From contig PBWO01000019.1 of assembly GCA_002727275.1 (NCBI GenBank), forward strand, positions 24,183-88,182: DNA of 64,000 bases, given 5' to 3'. Of this stretch, positions 1-10,832 are shown piece after piece (position 1 is the first letter of the stretch; each line of letters opens with the position of its first letter). Source of the DNA: Methanobacteriota archaeon. Lineage in GTDB: Archaea; Thermoplasmatota; Poseidoniia; Poseidoniales; Thalassarchaeaceae. Under the pieces are notes generated by a model. The model ran no database searches, was not told the origin of the DNA, and saw only the letters and a program-made list of their open reading frames with translations. The position numbers and the translations under genes were made by a program.

Positions 1-1617
1 TACAGTACCATCTTCCATTGAATCGTGGTCTATTGTAACTGCCCATGGTACACCTATCTCATCCACTCGGGCATATCTCCGACCTATTGATTTGGATGAG
101 TCCATCTCACCTTTGCGTCCAGGGACCGAATTAACTCGAGTAATTACATCGTGTGCAATTTTCAACATCCCGGGCTTGTCAAATAAAGGTAGTACAGCGA
201 CGTCGTAGGGAGCTACTCTGGAGTTTAATCTCATTACTGAGTATGGCTCGCCTTCCTTCTCCGTTTCCGTGAAGGCATGGTCTAGGATGTGCCATACAAT
301 CCTGTCAATTCCGAAAGCTGGTTCGATAACATGAGGTGTGAACCACTCTCCATGTACTGTTACTTCGTCAGTTCTTCGAGTGACCATCTCTTCTGTTATC
401 CGAACCGATGAACCATCTGTGAGTTCCAAATCGAATGGTATATTTTCAGGTAACTCAGTCAATTGTGAAAGAGATTCAACCACTGCTCCAGCTTGACCTT
501 TGAATGCCGGCCCAATAACTGCAGAGATTGGAGCTAGGAAATCTTTGACTTCGTTTTTAGGCTCATCGTATTGTCTCCAAGCCCGTAATAATTTGGAACC
601 ACTTGCTCGTTCGTGTGATTCAAGATCATGACAAGTTCGGTTGGCGATACCCACACATTCCACCCAGCCATGTTCTCCGTGCAACTCACAATCCCAGCAG
701 TCTTCAGCATAGTGAGCCATCTCTGAGCCAGAATGCTGGCGAAAACGGATCTTTGACGGTTCTACGCCTACATTAACTAGAAAATCCATAGTCCTAGCAA
801 GGAACCAAGCGACGGTTGGATGGCGAATAATGCCCTTCGACAAAGCATCTTCGTAAGTCATTTCACATTCACCAGCATGATGACCTTCCGGGTCTGGGAC
901 CATCATCACCGGAGTTGACCAGATGGACAATTCTGGGCACGGAGGAGATTCTGGATCGATGAAGTACTCTAATTCGGCCATATCGAATTCACGAAGTCTA
1001 ATCATACCCTGTCGAGGACTTATTTCGTTTCGATACCCCTTCCCTGTTTGAACTGCTCCGAAAGGTAGTTTTTGCTTGAAATGTCGGAAGAGTGCAGGAT
1101 ATAACATGAACATACCTTGAGCTGTCTCCGGCCTCATGTAGGCAGACCTGCCTCTACTCATGGCACCAATCCTAGTCGAGAACATCAGATTCATTGGCCT
1201 TACATCAGACCACTTTGCTTCAGAACAAGCGGGACATGATATTCCTTGTGAGAGTAATGATGAGACCTCATCAACTGACAGTGAATCTGGGTTTTGGTGA
1301 ACATTTTCAAGTAAATGGTCAGCCCTGAATGCAGACTCGCAACTATTGCAAGAAACCATTAGATCATTGAATTCACCAACGTGTCCACTAGCAACGAGAA
1401 CGGACTCTGGAGTCAGTGTAGGCGAGTCAACTTCGACTATGTCTCCCTGACTGGTCCAATGATCAATCCATGAGTCAACAACCTTTCTTTTGATTCTAGC
1501 ACCTACGGGTCCGTAGTCTACCAACCCAGACACGCCTCCATATATCTCGAAGGAAGGAAGCACAACCCCTCTCCTTCTGAGCAGAGAGGTCAGCCTGTCT
1601 ATTCTCCTCTCGCTCAT
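1..1617 (-). CDS. glyS: Glycyl-tRNA synthetase (partial, C-terminus off the left edge)
   Basis: Reverse-strand reading from ATG at 1617: MSERRIDRLTSLLRRRGVVLPSFEIYGGVSGLVDYGPVGARIKRKVVDSWIDHW..., class II GlyRS N-terminus; anticodon-binding-domain-like sequence at the left edge. Absent from the ORF track because it runs off the window. Confidence 0.93.
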   Translation of the reverse strand, partial: MSERRIDRLTSLLRRRGVVLPSFEIYGGVSGLVDYGPVGARIKRKVVDSWIDHWTSQGDIVEVDSPTLTPESVLVASGHVGEFNDLMVSCNSCESAFRADHLLENVHQNPDSLSVDEVSSLLSQGISCPACSEAKWSDVRPMNLMFSTRIGAMSRGRSAYMRPETAQGMFMLYPALFRHFKQKLPFGAVQTGKGYRNEISPRQGMIRLREFDMAELEYFIDPESPPCPELSIWSTPVMMVPDPEGHHAGECEMTYEDALSKGIIRHPTVAWFLARTMDFLVNVGVEPSKIRFRQHSGSEMAHYAEDCWDCELHGEHGWVECVGIANRTCHDLESHERASGSKLLRAWRQYDEPKNEVKDFLAPISAVIGPAFKGQAGAVVESLSQLTELPENIPFDLELTDGSSVRITEEMVTRRTDEVTVHGEWFTPHVIEPAFGIDRIVWHILDHAFTETEKEGEPYSVMRLNSRVAPYDVAVLPLFDKPGMLKIAHDVITRVNSVPGRKGEMDSSKSIGRRYARVDEIGVPWAVTIDHDSMEDGTV

Positions 1618-1801
1618 ACTCTTCGAGCCCGAGTGGAGACTTTCAAGCCATCCTTGACGAGTAGTCTTGGGAGGCGATTGTACAATGACAACTGAATTGC
1701 GAGTATTGTTTCAATCAATTGGGTTCTGACTCCTTCGGTGCATGATATTCAGAAGCATTCATTTATTCAATCGAGGCCCTGACAACCGTAGGTGAGAGAA
1801 A

Positions 1802-4800
1802 TTGCCAGAAATTCAGTACATACAGGATAGTATGGACACCGAGGAACTCCTCGAAAGCCTCTCTCCCCCTGTTAGGAACTGGTTCCAGGAAAAATTTCCC
1901 GATTTCACAGATCCTCAGAAAATTGCAATACCTAGAATTTTGAATGGAGAACATCTTCTACTTTGTTCTCCAACAGGTTCAGGTAAGACTCTGACGGCCT
2001 TCCTAACGATCATTGATGATTTAGTTAGAAAGTCATTAGACGGAACACTCAGTGACTCAGTTCAATGCATTTACATCTCTCCAATCAAAGCTCTTGCTAA
2101 TGATATCCAGAAGAATCTCATTGGCCCTCTCACTGAGATTAAGGAGAGATTTCTACCTAGTAGGGCGAAGGACATTAAGGTCGGACTGAGAACTGGAGAT
2201 ACTCCTCAAAAGGAAAGAGAGAGGATGCTAAAAAAACCCCCTCACATCCTGATTACCACTCCTGAATCACTGGGGTTGGCGCTGGCTTCTAAGCGATTCA
2301 GACCTCTATTGCAGGAGTTGCGCTGGATCATTATTGACGAGATGCATTCATTGGTCCCCACAAAGAGAGGGACACACCTATCTCTATCGATGGCTCTAAT
2401 GGACACAGTTGTCCCAACTAACGTTCAGAGAATAGGCATTAGTGCCACCATGGAACCCCTAGAGTCTGTTGCCGAATACCTAGTTGCTAGCGATTCTCAA
2501 GAAAGTGAATTAGGGACCCAGAGAGTCTCCATAGCGAAGATTTCTGGTTCACGAGAACTCGACATGGATATCATTCTGCCAACGGCCAGATTCTCTTCGA
2601 CACCGGTCAAAGAAGTACTCGACCACAATATAGACCGAATCAAGGAACTTGTTGAGGCACATACGACGACTCTTGTCTTCGTGAATACTAGGAACATGAC
2701 TGAGACGGTCGTGCAGAGGCTCAAGATTGCTGGTTTGGAAGGAGTTGAGGGGCATCACGGCTCTATGGACAAGGCAATCCGACTTGATGTCGAAAATCGA
2801 CTCAAAAACGGCCTCCTTAGGGCTGTAGTATCCTCTTCCAGTCTTGAGATGGGGATTGACATCGGTTCCGTGGATCTTGTCATACAGGTTGGGTCTCCGG
2901 GCTCAATATCCACAGCACTACAGAGGATAGGAAGAGCAGGTCATCATGTGGGGGGAGTTCCTAGGGCCCGGTTTCTGCCAACTTCGCCCCATGATTTGTT
3001 GGAATTAGTCTCACTGCAGAACGCCATCCTACAGGGATCAATGGACATGTTGAAGTTCCCTGAAAACTGTCTTGACGTACTCGCGCAGTTTACAATTGGT
3101 CTTTCCATAATCAGAGAGTGGGATATCGATGAGGGCTACGAACTTGTGACTTCATCGTGGCCCTATAGATCACTTCCTTACGACGATTACATTGAGGTTC
3201 TAGATTTGCTTGACGAAGAGCGTAGAATTTGGATTGATTGGGAGGAAAATCGGTTTGGGAAGCGTGGTTTCGCCCAGATGATTTACTACACCAACATTGG
3301 TACAATAGCACCAGACAATAATTACCTAGTATTCACATCAGATGGAACTCTAGTCGGACAGCTGTCATCATCATTTGTATCTAGTCTCAGGAACGGAGAT
3401 GTATTCCTTTTGGGAGGTTCAACTTACAGAGTCTCTAGCGTAATCGGAACTAGGGTGAACGTTTCTTCTGCAACCGGTTATAGGCCAACAATTCCGTCTT
3501 GGACGGGTGAGGCCAACAGCAGAACTTTCGAACTCAGTCAGGAGGTACTTTCGCTACTGGGACATGTTTCGATCAGACAGCGCTTGGAGGACGACTCTAG
3601 GAAGATACTGACCGAAGCAATCGGTTTGAATGCGCCCGTAGCAAGCGCTCTTTCCGAATTCTTTGAAGAGCAGGGTGCAATGACATTCCAAGTCCCTTCA
3701 CTTGACAGAATTCTGGTTGAGCAAATCGAAGGGCCACTCCCCACTTACATTGTAACCACGTGCAGAGGCCGTGCGTTCAATATGGCACTTGGCTATCTAT
3801 TCGCAGGGATTGCCGCAGAAGATAATGTACTCGTACATGAGATATCATTCGACGAGAATGGATTCATGATCAAACTTAGTCACGAAGTGGAGATTTCTCG
3901 AATTCCACAAGTTTTCCGAGCAGGAGATAGCATTGAGACACTGAAGAGGTATCTCCTAGACTCTCAGTTGTTTGCCAAGAGATTCCGAGAAGTTTCTTCG
4001 AGAAGCATGCTCAATCCTCGTAGAGTGGGTGGCGATGAGGTTAGCCCTAAACAATTCCAACAGAAGGCGGAACGCATCATGCAGAAGCATCGGAAGATGG
4101 AAGATTCCGTTATTGTGCGTGAAGTAGTAAGTGAAATTCTCCATAACGACTTGGATATGAGGCAATTGGAAGATTTCATGTCTAGAATGGACTCAGAGGA
4201 TGTACGTATTGTACATCGCAGAGTAAAGATGCCATCGCCTTTGGGTATGACCCTGTTCATGTCCTCGTTCGAGGACTTACTTTCTCTGAGAACTCGCGCC
4301 TATCTGATTAAGGATGTAGATCCAGAGATTCTACGTCGATTGCTAGGGGCCAGATCTCTTGCTACGGAGTTGGACGAAGGCAAACTAGCCGAGTACTATC
4401 AGTCCAAAGTCTCAGTACCTACCAATGCAAATGGTCTGCTGAGATTGATGGATATGGGTGGGGGGCTAGAGCCGGGATTAACAAATCCGTTATACAACGA
4501 TAAATTAAGCGGCATTGACCAAGAGGATATCCGTGCTTGGGTTTACGAGTTGGCGGAACGCGGACTAGTTACCAAAATCAGAAACACTGGGCACGAGCAA
4601 ATTGACGGTAAGTGGTTCTCTAGCCGTATGGCTGACGTTCACGGCACCCTAGGCTGTTTAGCTATTGCCGGTGCAGCAGATATGGATGATCTCCAAGATC
4701 TGTATACCGGCGGACTAAACTTCGAAAAGGGTGTAAATTTCACCGAAGGAACGCCCGATAAATGGAAGCAGACTAGCCTTTCTGATCCCCTCGACTGTCT

Positions 4801-7093
4801 GAGACTAAAACTCTTGGACATGCTAGGCTCAGAGGGCCCTCAGACTTCTGACACAATCTGCGCCCGCTTACCATTCCCTCAATCTCAGGTAGAATCCGTT
4901 CTACAAGAATTGGAGATGCGCAATCTCGTTTCTATAGGCTTCTTCAAGCAGACTGAAGAAGGAGAGTATATCCTCAGGATGGACGAGTATAGGATCACCG
5001 GAGGCAGTATTGATGTTGTTGACTACAGAACTCTACAGACACTCCTTCTAAACAAATCATTCACTACTCATGACGAGCCTGCTGATGCCATCCGCTCATC
5101 AATATTGATTCAGAGGAGAGATGAGTTATTCCATAGGGTTAGCAACTACCGATTCAGAGACTGGAAGGACATCAAGCACGATTCCGATGTGGTCAATGGA
5201 AGACTACTCCATAATAGGGTTGGATATACGCTAAAGAGCATGATACCCATACTTACCGGCCTCCGTAGCGAACCATGGCTGGGTGATTTAGAGCAAGAGC
5301 TACTTGACAAGATTCCCCCCGGGGGAGTCACTAGGGCCGAATTGCTTGCGGACTATCCGAAGGGCAAGGAGCATGCACATCTTCAACGGAGCCTCAAGCG
5401 TGCAATTGGCAACATAGAGAGGCAGTTGGTGGTCTACAAGCAGTATCAAGAAGTCCCTAACAGGAAACGGTCACTAGCGATTTTCCACAAGGTGCACGGA
5501 GTCATAGATCCTCTGCCTTTTGAAGATGCATTGGTCGAACTGATCAATAGAATCGGTCCAATTAGACTCCATACGCTGCGATTCTTCGTCAGCCGACCCG
5601 TGGAAGAATTAGCCGATACACTCCGATATCTAGAGGATTCCGACAGGATACAAAGAGTCGTCGCACTGCAGCCAGATCCGACAGATTACTATGCTTCTCA
5701 AGAGGATGCGGAGGCACTAATCTCGCCCCTTCCGGAGGACCGGAAAATGAGAATTCTATCTCAATCGGATCCATTCTGCAGCCGTTTCATCAATGAGATC
5801 CGGCTAATACTCAAGCAGGGCTGGTACCATCCAGTCTTCAAAGGCGTCGATCCTATTGGCAGAATCCTGATGTTCGTAGTAAATGACTATCTAGAAATCA
5901 AGGACATCAATATCCCCCATTCATACTTAGATGAGTTCAAGTACGCATTTTCTCAGTTACTGGAGAATTATAGGGATCGTTTAGTAGATGTTTCAGTCCT
6001 TCATGCATTCAACGGTGTACCTGTACACGACTGTGATGAAAATATCCAGGGCATACTTAGCGAACTTGGATTTTCATCTATGGGCGATGGAGAGCGTTAC
6101 ATTAGAGGAGGAGTTGTTGAACCTCGCTCCAGAAAGGAGGTCTACAGGATGCTCTTCAATCAGCACAGGATGCATCAAGATAGCAGGTTCGAGAACGAAA
6201 CCATGGCTCTTGAGCATTTGAGAGAGGTCAGAGACGACTTTGCTCTACGTGGTCGCTGCGAGATGTTCAGAGTCGATTTGCACTCCATGGCAGCAGCTCA
6301 TCAATTGCATCAGGGAACGAGTTTGAGAGGACATCAGGTCTGGGCCAAGTTTGCTCACTTTCAACGCTTACTAACCATCCGAAATGTGGTAGCTTCTGAG
6401 GAAGACGAAGATATCTTACAGTTCTTCAGCGAGCATAACGACCCTACGGTCTACATGGATAGGCATGCAATGAAGAGATCAGAATTCAGAAAATTGATTT
6501 CTCCGCTGGTAAGAAGCGGCCATCTAGTTCAGGACTACAGAGGCGGATTCAAGACCGTGACACCACTCCCAGAAGCCGACTTATGGGAGGTCAAAAGAGA
6601 CTATCTCAAAGAGTTGGTGAGTCAATATCCTGTAGTTTCACTAAAACAGGTCGAGAGGCTTGCAGGCTCTCCATTTTCTGCTGAAGAGATTAGCGATGTG
6701 ATGCATGAATTCGAAGAGGATGGTACACTGATTAAAGGATTCTTAGTGGATGATCTCCAAGACATCTGTTGGGGCAGACAAGAAATACTCGAAGTCTCTT
6801 CTTCGCTACGCAAGACCAGAGATCTGGTCGTCCCCCCATCCGATAACCTGATTCACTACTTTGGCGGTATTCTGAGGGAAAGATTTGCGTTTGGTTCGGC
6901 CTACATGGTTTTCCACAATGAAGAGCCCATTGCAGCTTTCAAGGCCAATACTAGGGATGGCACAATTGAAATCACTGATTTCGTCGGCGATTCAGACTTA
7001 GAGAAGGAAGCTCTCAGGGTAATGAAAGAATTCGCTTGGGAGCATGATACTAGGCTGACTGGTAAGTTATACGAGAAATTGCGTACTCGGTAG
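1802..7093 (+). CDS. lhr: Lhr-type large DEAD/DEAH helicase (start may be ATG at 1832)
   Basis: 1763 aa; Walker A SPTGSGKT, DEMH box, ISATMEP, QRIGRAGHH, very long C-terminal region typical of Lhr. Confidence 0.9.
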   Translation: MPEIQYIQDSMDTEELLESLSPPVRNWFQEKFPDFTDPQKIAIPRILNGEHLLLCSPTGSGKTLTAFLTIIDDLVRKSLDGTLSDSVQCIYISPIKALANDIQKNLIGPLTEIKERFLPSRAKDIKVGLRTGDTPQKERERMLKKPPHILITTPESLGLALASKRFRPLLQELRWIIIDEMHSLVPTKRGTHLSLSMALMDTVVPTNVQRIGISATMEPLESVAEYLVASDSQESELGTQRVSIAKISGSRELDMDIILPTARFSSTPVKEVLDHNIDRIKELVEAHTTTLVFVNTRNMTETVVQRLKIAGLEGVEGHHGSMDKAIRLDVENRLKNGLLRAVVSSSSLEMGIDIGSVDLVIQVGSPGSISTALQRIGRAGHHVGGVPRARFLPTSPHDLLELVSLQNAILQGSMDMLKFPENCLDVLAQFTIGLSIIREWDIDEGYELVTSSWPYRSLPYDDYIEVLDLLDEERRIWIDWEENRFGKRGFAQMIYYTNIGTIAPDNNYLVFTSDGTLVGQLSSSFVSSLRNGDVFLLGGSTYRVSSVIGTRVNVSSATGYRPTIPSWTGEANSRTFELSQEVLSLLGHVSIRQRLEDDSRKILTEAIGLNAPVASALSEFFEEQGAMTFQVPSLDRILVEQIEGPLPTYIVTTCRGRAFNMALGYLFAGIAAEDNVLVHEISFDENGFMIKLSHEVEISRIPQVFRAGDSIETLKRYLLDSQLFAKRFREVSSRSMLNPRRVGGDEVSPKQFQQKAERIMQKHRKMEDSVIVREVVSEILHNDLDMRQLEDFMSRMDSEDVRIVHRRVKMPSPLGMTLFMSSFEDLLSLRTRAYLIKDVDPEILRRLLGARSLATELDEGKLAEYYQSKVSVPTNANGLLRLMDMGGGLEPGLTNPLYNDKLSGIDQEDIRAWVYELAERGLVTKIRNTGHEQIDGKWFSSRMADVHGTLGCLAIAGAADMDDLQDLYTGGLNFEKGVNFTEGTPDKWKQTSLSDPLDCLRLKLLDMLGSEGPQTSDTICARLPFPQSQVESVLQELEMRNLVSIGFFKQTEEGEYILRMDEYRITGGSIDVVDYRTLQTLLLNKSFTTHDEPADAIRSSILIQRRDELFHRVSNYRFRDWKDIKHDSDVVNGRLLHNRVGYTLKSMIPILTGLRSEPWLGDLEQELLDKIPPGGVTRAELLADYPKGKEHAHLQRSLKRAIGNIERQLVVYKQYQEVPNRKRSLAIFHKVHGVIDPLPFEDALVELINRIGPIRLHTLRFFVSRPVEELADTLRYLEDSDRIQRVVALQPDPTDYYASQEDAEALISPLPEDRKMRILSQSDPFCSRFINEIRLILKQGWYHPVFKGVDPIGRILMFVVNDYLEIKDINIPHSYLDEFKYAFSQLLENYRDRLVDVSVLHAFNGVPVHDCDENIQGILSELGFSSMGDGERYIRGGVVEPRSRKEVYRMLFNQHRMHQDSRFENETMALEHLREVRDDFALRGRCEMFRVDLHSMAAAHQLHQGTSLRGHQVWAKFAHFQRLLTIRNVVASEEDEDILQFFSEHNDPTVYMDRHAMKRSEFRKLISPLVRSGHLVQDYRGGFKTVTPLPEADLWEVKRDYLKELVSQYPVVSLKQVERLAGSPFSAEEISDVMHEFEEDGTLIKGFLVDDLQDICWGRQEILEVSSSLRKTRDLVVPPSDNLIHYFGGILRERFAFGSAYMVFHNEEPIAAFKANTRDGTIEITDFVGDSDLEKEALRVMKEFAWEHDTRLTGKLYEKLRTR

Positions 7094-8062
7094 TCATCCA
7101 CTAGATTTGCTAGGCACCAATCCCTTTGGTAATAGTCGCATGATATGCCTATGCAACTCTGGCAACAGGTCAAACAGAGCCAGAGCCATCAGGAACATTG
7201 CGAACAGACTGGCTGCCTTGGCAGCATAACTGTGAGCGAAATCAAACATCTCGATACCCATGAATTTCCAATCGGGATATGAGTCTGTGAGCCATACTAT
7301 GCCTGCATTGCGAAATGTGTTCAGAACATGTATTGTCGGGACAGCGATCAGTAGCGCTCTCGCCTTACGATTCCAATCGACGCTTTGCAAGGCCACTATT
7401 GCCCCAACGAAGACTATCATTGATTGTAAACCAGAGCAAGCCAGAATGAAACTCACACTTACTAGAGTTCCATCGGAATGCTCCAGTGGAACGAAGAATC
7501 CATTATCACCGAGAGGCTCAGTCAGAATCCATCTATTACCATCCCATTCTGACAAAGGAATTTCCCCTCCTCCATGCAAATCTACCATCATTGGCCCCAT
7601 CTGGTAACTACCTAGCCCTGCGAATTCCAACATTACTTCGGTATTCCATGCAGTTGCGTATACTAATGCCATGTTCAGGTTGGGGACACTGTACGCAACA
7701 AAGTAAGGAATTACAGCCCAAACAACACAGCCACGGAACCAAACTAAAGACTCAGGAACATTGTCCCAATTCTTAATCTCCCAAACTCCCAAAGAAATTC
7801 CTAAAGGCAATGCAGCAGCAGTCATTAAGACCAGAACAGGATCTTGAATTTCGACATAGTAAGATGAGTGTAAATATAGGAACAAGCCAATTGCAATCCA
7901 TCCAAACGCAGAGAAGTACGGTGCATGATACAATTTTTGACGATGAAAGCCCACTGCCAGCGACAGTGCACCTAATCCGCAAATCAGCAGCTTGAGGGCC
8001 GAATCCGTAACTCCTAGAGACTCAGCCAGATGTTTGACCAACAACCCTATTGGCTCCTCCAT
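7094..8062 (-). CDS. Archaeosortase/exosortase-family membrane protein
   Basis: Multi-TM protein with exosortase-like catalytic motif ACSGLQSMIVF and downstream RNAGIVW; start refined to MEEPIGLLVKHL at 8062 to avoid overlap with the divergent SIS gene. Confidence 0.82.
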   Translation of the reverse strand: MEEPIGLLVKHLAESLGVTDSALKLLICGLGALSLAVGFHRQKLYHAPYFSAFGWIAIGLFLYLHSSYYVEIQDPVLVLMTAAALPLGISLGVWEIKNWDNVPESLVWFRGCVVWAVIPYFVAYSVPNLNMALVYATAWNTEVMLEFAGLGSYQMGPMMVDLHGGGEIPLSEWDGNRWILTEPLGDNGFFVPLEHSDGTLVSVSFILACSGLQSMIVFVGAIVALQSVDWNRKARALLIAVPTIHVLNTFRNAGIVWLTDSYPDWKFMGIEMFDFAHSYAAKAASLFAMFLMALALFDLLPELHRHIMRLLPKGLVPSKSSG

Positions 8063-8123
8063 GACCTGTTTCGAGTCATTAACCCGTAAATATGATGCCC
8101 TCCCCGGGGCACTTGTGGGCGAT

Positions 8124-8693
8124 ATGGGGTTTGACTTCGAAGAGTTCGCAGATTCATACATCTCGGAACTCAAAATGGCTCTCGATTCACTACCTCGAGG
8201 CCCCCTAGAACAATTCTGGCAGATGGTAAAACAAGCTCAGGAATCGAACTCATGCATCCATTTCATCGGTAATGGAGGAAGCGCGGCAACTCCATCACAT
8301 AGTGCAGGAGATTGGTCTAAAGAACTCTCAATCAAGACAATCTCCCACACGGATAACGTCGCATCAATGACTGCATGGGCTAATGACACGGATTACAGCA
8401 ATGTATTCGTTGGCCAACTCTCAACTTTCCTTTCCAAAGGAGACTTGGTGGTCGCATACAGCGGCTCAGGAACATCATCCAATGTCGTCAACGGACTTGA
8501 ATTCGCTAGCCAGAACGGCTGTGCAACTGTAGCCGTGACAGGTAACATCGATGGCTCGCAGGGAGGCAAAATCGCTGAAATTGCCGATGTGGCAATCGTC
8601 GCCCCTACTGGGTCGATGGAAAGAATCGAAGACATTCAGTTAGTCATCAACCACATCGTGAAGGAGGCCATCAAGGCTCACAAAGGGTTGTGA
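8124..8693 (+). CDS. SIS-domain phosphoheptose isomerase-like protein
   Basis: FIGNGGSAATPSHSAGDW and YSGSGTSSNVVNGLEFA match the GmhA/SIS fold; start refined to MGFDFEEFAD at 8124. Confidence 0.85.
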   Translation: MGFDFEEFADSYISELKMALDSLPRGPLEQFWQMVKQAQESNSCIHFIGNGGSAATPSHSAGDWSKELSIKTISHTDNVASMTAWANDTDYSNVFVGQLSTFLSKGDLVVAYSGSGTSSNVVNGLEFASQNGCATVAVTGNIDGSQGGKIAEIADVAIVAPTGSMERIEDIQLVINHIVKEAIKAHKGL

Positions 8694-8754
8694 TAGCCTG
8701 CTAGCCCCTTGTAGAGATGAGGTAGAACTCAAAGCGCCTCTTTTCCTGCCAAAC

Positions 8755-9327
8755 ATGCCTGAAGGGGTTTCATGGAACGGAAGCATAGCTTTTCTGGATC
8801 GAGACGGAGTCATCAATATCGGCTCTGAGAATTACATCAACAACCCCGATGAAGTCGAACTATTGCCTAATTCGCCTAAATCAATTGGAACCATCAGAAG
8901 AATGGGTTACCGTGTATGCGTAGTAACAAATCAATCGCCTATCGGCAGAGGTCTTTGGACCAGTAAGAATCTAGCGGAAATCCACGAGCGGCTGCAGCAG
9001 ATGGTATTGGAAGAGGACTCAGATGCACATTTCGATCTCGTCTTGCATAGTCCCTACGCACCATGGGAAGGGGCCTGGGCACGCAAACCATTCCCTGGAA
9101 TGCTGGAGGCAGGGAGACAATTAATCGACAAAGCGTCAATAGATCCTAATCTTCCCGATTTCGAATTGCTCTATGGTGATGATTGGCTAGATAGGCCCGA
9201 TGACTCAAACTCCTTCATGGTAGGCGACAGACAAGTGGACATAATCGCTGCAAGCAGATATGGAATTAAGAGCTATCAGTGCAAACCTGAGGAGGGAATC
9301 AGTGGTGTTTTGGAGGAGATACTCTGA
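8755..9327 (+). CDS. HAD-family D,D-heptose-1,7-bisphosphate phosphatase-like protein
   Basis: FLDRDGVIN, VVTNQS, ARKPFPGML, MVGDRQVD motifs of GmhB/HisB-N HAD phosphatases. Confidence 0.85.
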   Translation: MPEGVSWNGSIAFLDRDGVINIGSENYINNPDEVELLPNSPKSIGTIRRMGYRVCVVTNQSPIGRGLWTSKNLAEIHERLQQMVLEEDSDAHFDLVLHSPYAPWEGAWARKPFPGMLEAGRQLIDKASIDPNLPDFELLYGDDWLDRPDDSNSFMVGDRQVDIIAASRYGIKSYQCKPEEGISGVLEEIL

Positions 9328-10580
9328 TGTCGCGAGACACGGTTGTAATTGGCCTAGATGACACCGACCATCCTACCGCCGGTTGCACTACAGATTGCTT
9401 CGATGATCTGTTGAATCACTTGTCTAATGGCAAGCATGGATTCACAGTAGTCAGTAGAAGATTGGTTCGACTGTGGCCATTCGCACCGAGAAGGACTAGA
9501 GGCAACGGCGCACTGTCGGCTGTAATCGAATTAGATTCGGGTACCCAACAAATTCTGAGAGAGGAGTGTGGCAGGTGGTTCGATGAGTTGCTGGAAAAAT
9601 CCGAACCATTCGATTCCGAATCAACTCCTTCTTCTCCGGTTTTGATTATCTGCGATTCAGACCCTCCTCTAAACTGGTATACTGAGGCAGTAATGAGTTA
9701 CGTTGAGTTGAATTCACGAATACACGAGATTGAGGAATTGGGAATTACCATGTATTCCGGTGAGAGGAAGTGGGGAGCCATCGGAGCCAGTGCAGCTGTG
9801 GCATGGTCTCCTGTTAGAGACTCGACATGGGAATTGATCGCGTGGAGGGATGACGAAAATATCGGTACTGAGCGTGTGATCACATCGCAAGCTGTAAAAG
9901 AAATGGAAGAATTACATCCACGCACATTCGTGAATCGAGATCCAACGAAAGGAAAAGGCCTGATTGCACCTAGGACGCCCTGCCCCGTACTCTATGGAAT
10001 TCGTGGCGACTCCTCTGAATCGGTAGAGCAAGCACACTTCTGGCTACAGTTGCGAAGTGATGTGGAGAATTCGATGAGGTATGCCATCCATGTAACAAAT
10101 CAACTCTCCGATGATCATGTCAACGGCTCCTCTTCAGGGACTGTGTTGACTCATCCCGAACACACCAAGGGGGCCCATTCCAACGTCACTGTTTCTGTAC
10201 GTGGTATTGCGACTAAACTGGTGGCATTCAGTGAAGGCGGTCCCGTCAACAGGTTACTGAGAACTCTGCATCCTGGGGACAGGATTTCTTGGGTTGGACT
10301 TACAGCTCCAGATGACTCGATCCATTTGGAGAGACTTTCACTTCAAGACTCAGTACCAAGAATTACATCACGCCCCTTGTGCTGCGGCAAGACGATGCGC
10401 AGTTCCGGCTCAGGATTGCCCATCAGATGCCTAGAATGCGGAAACACGTCCCAGAGATTTTGGCTTAGTCAGAATCATGACCCAGATTCGTTTGGCTCTA
10501 TCGAAGATTGGGTAGAACCCACTCCCTCAAACAGACGCCATCTGGCTAGGCCACTGAAAATGGGAATTCCAAGAGATTGA
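9327..10580 (+). CDS. tiaS: tRNA(Ile2) 2-agmatinylcytidine synthetase
   Basis: VIGLDDTDHPTAGCTT N-terminus, OB-like middle, C-terminal zinc ribbon CCGKTMRSSGSGLPIRCLECG. Confidence 0.88.
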   Translation: MSRDTVVIGLDDTDHPTAGCTTDCFDDLLNHLSNGKHGFTVVSRRLVRLWPFAPRRTRGNGALSAVIELDSGTQQILREECGRWFDELLEKSEPFDSESTPSSPVLIICDSDPPLNWYTEAVMSYVELNSRIHEIEELGITMYSGERKWGAIGASAAVAWSPVRDSTWELIAWRDDENIGTERVITSQAVKEMEELHPRTFVNRDPTKGKGLIAPRTPCPVLYGIRGDSSESVEQAHFWLQLRSDVENSMRYAIHVTNQLSDDHVNGSSSGTVLTHPEHTKGAHSNVTVSVRGIATKLVAFSEGGPVNRLLRTLHPGDRISWVGLTAPDDSIHLERLSLQDSVPRITSRPLCCGKTMRSSGSGLPIRCLECGNTSQRFWLSQNHDPDSFGSIEDWVEPTPSNRRHLARPLKMGIPRD

Positions 10581-10584
10581 TCCA

Positions 10585-10800
10585 ATGAATTACACCGATT
10601 TGGTCACAATAGTACTTTCATTCACAGCACTTCTTCTCATCCGTCAGATTCTGTTAGCACCGCGGAGAACCAATGAGGGTTCGGAAGAGGATGAATACAC
10701 TGGCAGAGCCCTAGACCCAGAGTCTCTATCGAGAGTGGATGAGCAATCGATGCGTGATTTCAATAGATTGCTCGGGGATAGTTTCCCCGAAGAAGAATAG
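10585..10800 (+). CDS. Small hypothetical protein with N-terminal TM segment
   Basis: 71 aa ORF filling the gap after tiaS; hydrophobic N-terminus then acidic tail. Confidence 0.6.
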   Translation: MNYTDLVTIVLSFTALLLIRQILLAPRRTNEGSEEDEYTGRALDPESLSRVDEQSMRDFNRLLGDSFPEEE

Positions 10801-10832
10801 TTTCTATTTACTTCAATCGAGAATGCTATACA

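Noticed and set aside
2497-6813. Many minus-strand ORFs of 60-98 aa opposite the Lhr helicase
   Set aside because: Antisense shadow frames of a strongly supported 1763-aa CDS with no recognisable motifs.
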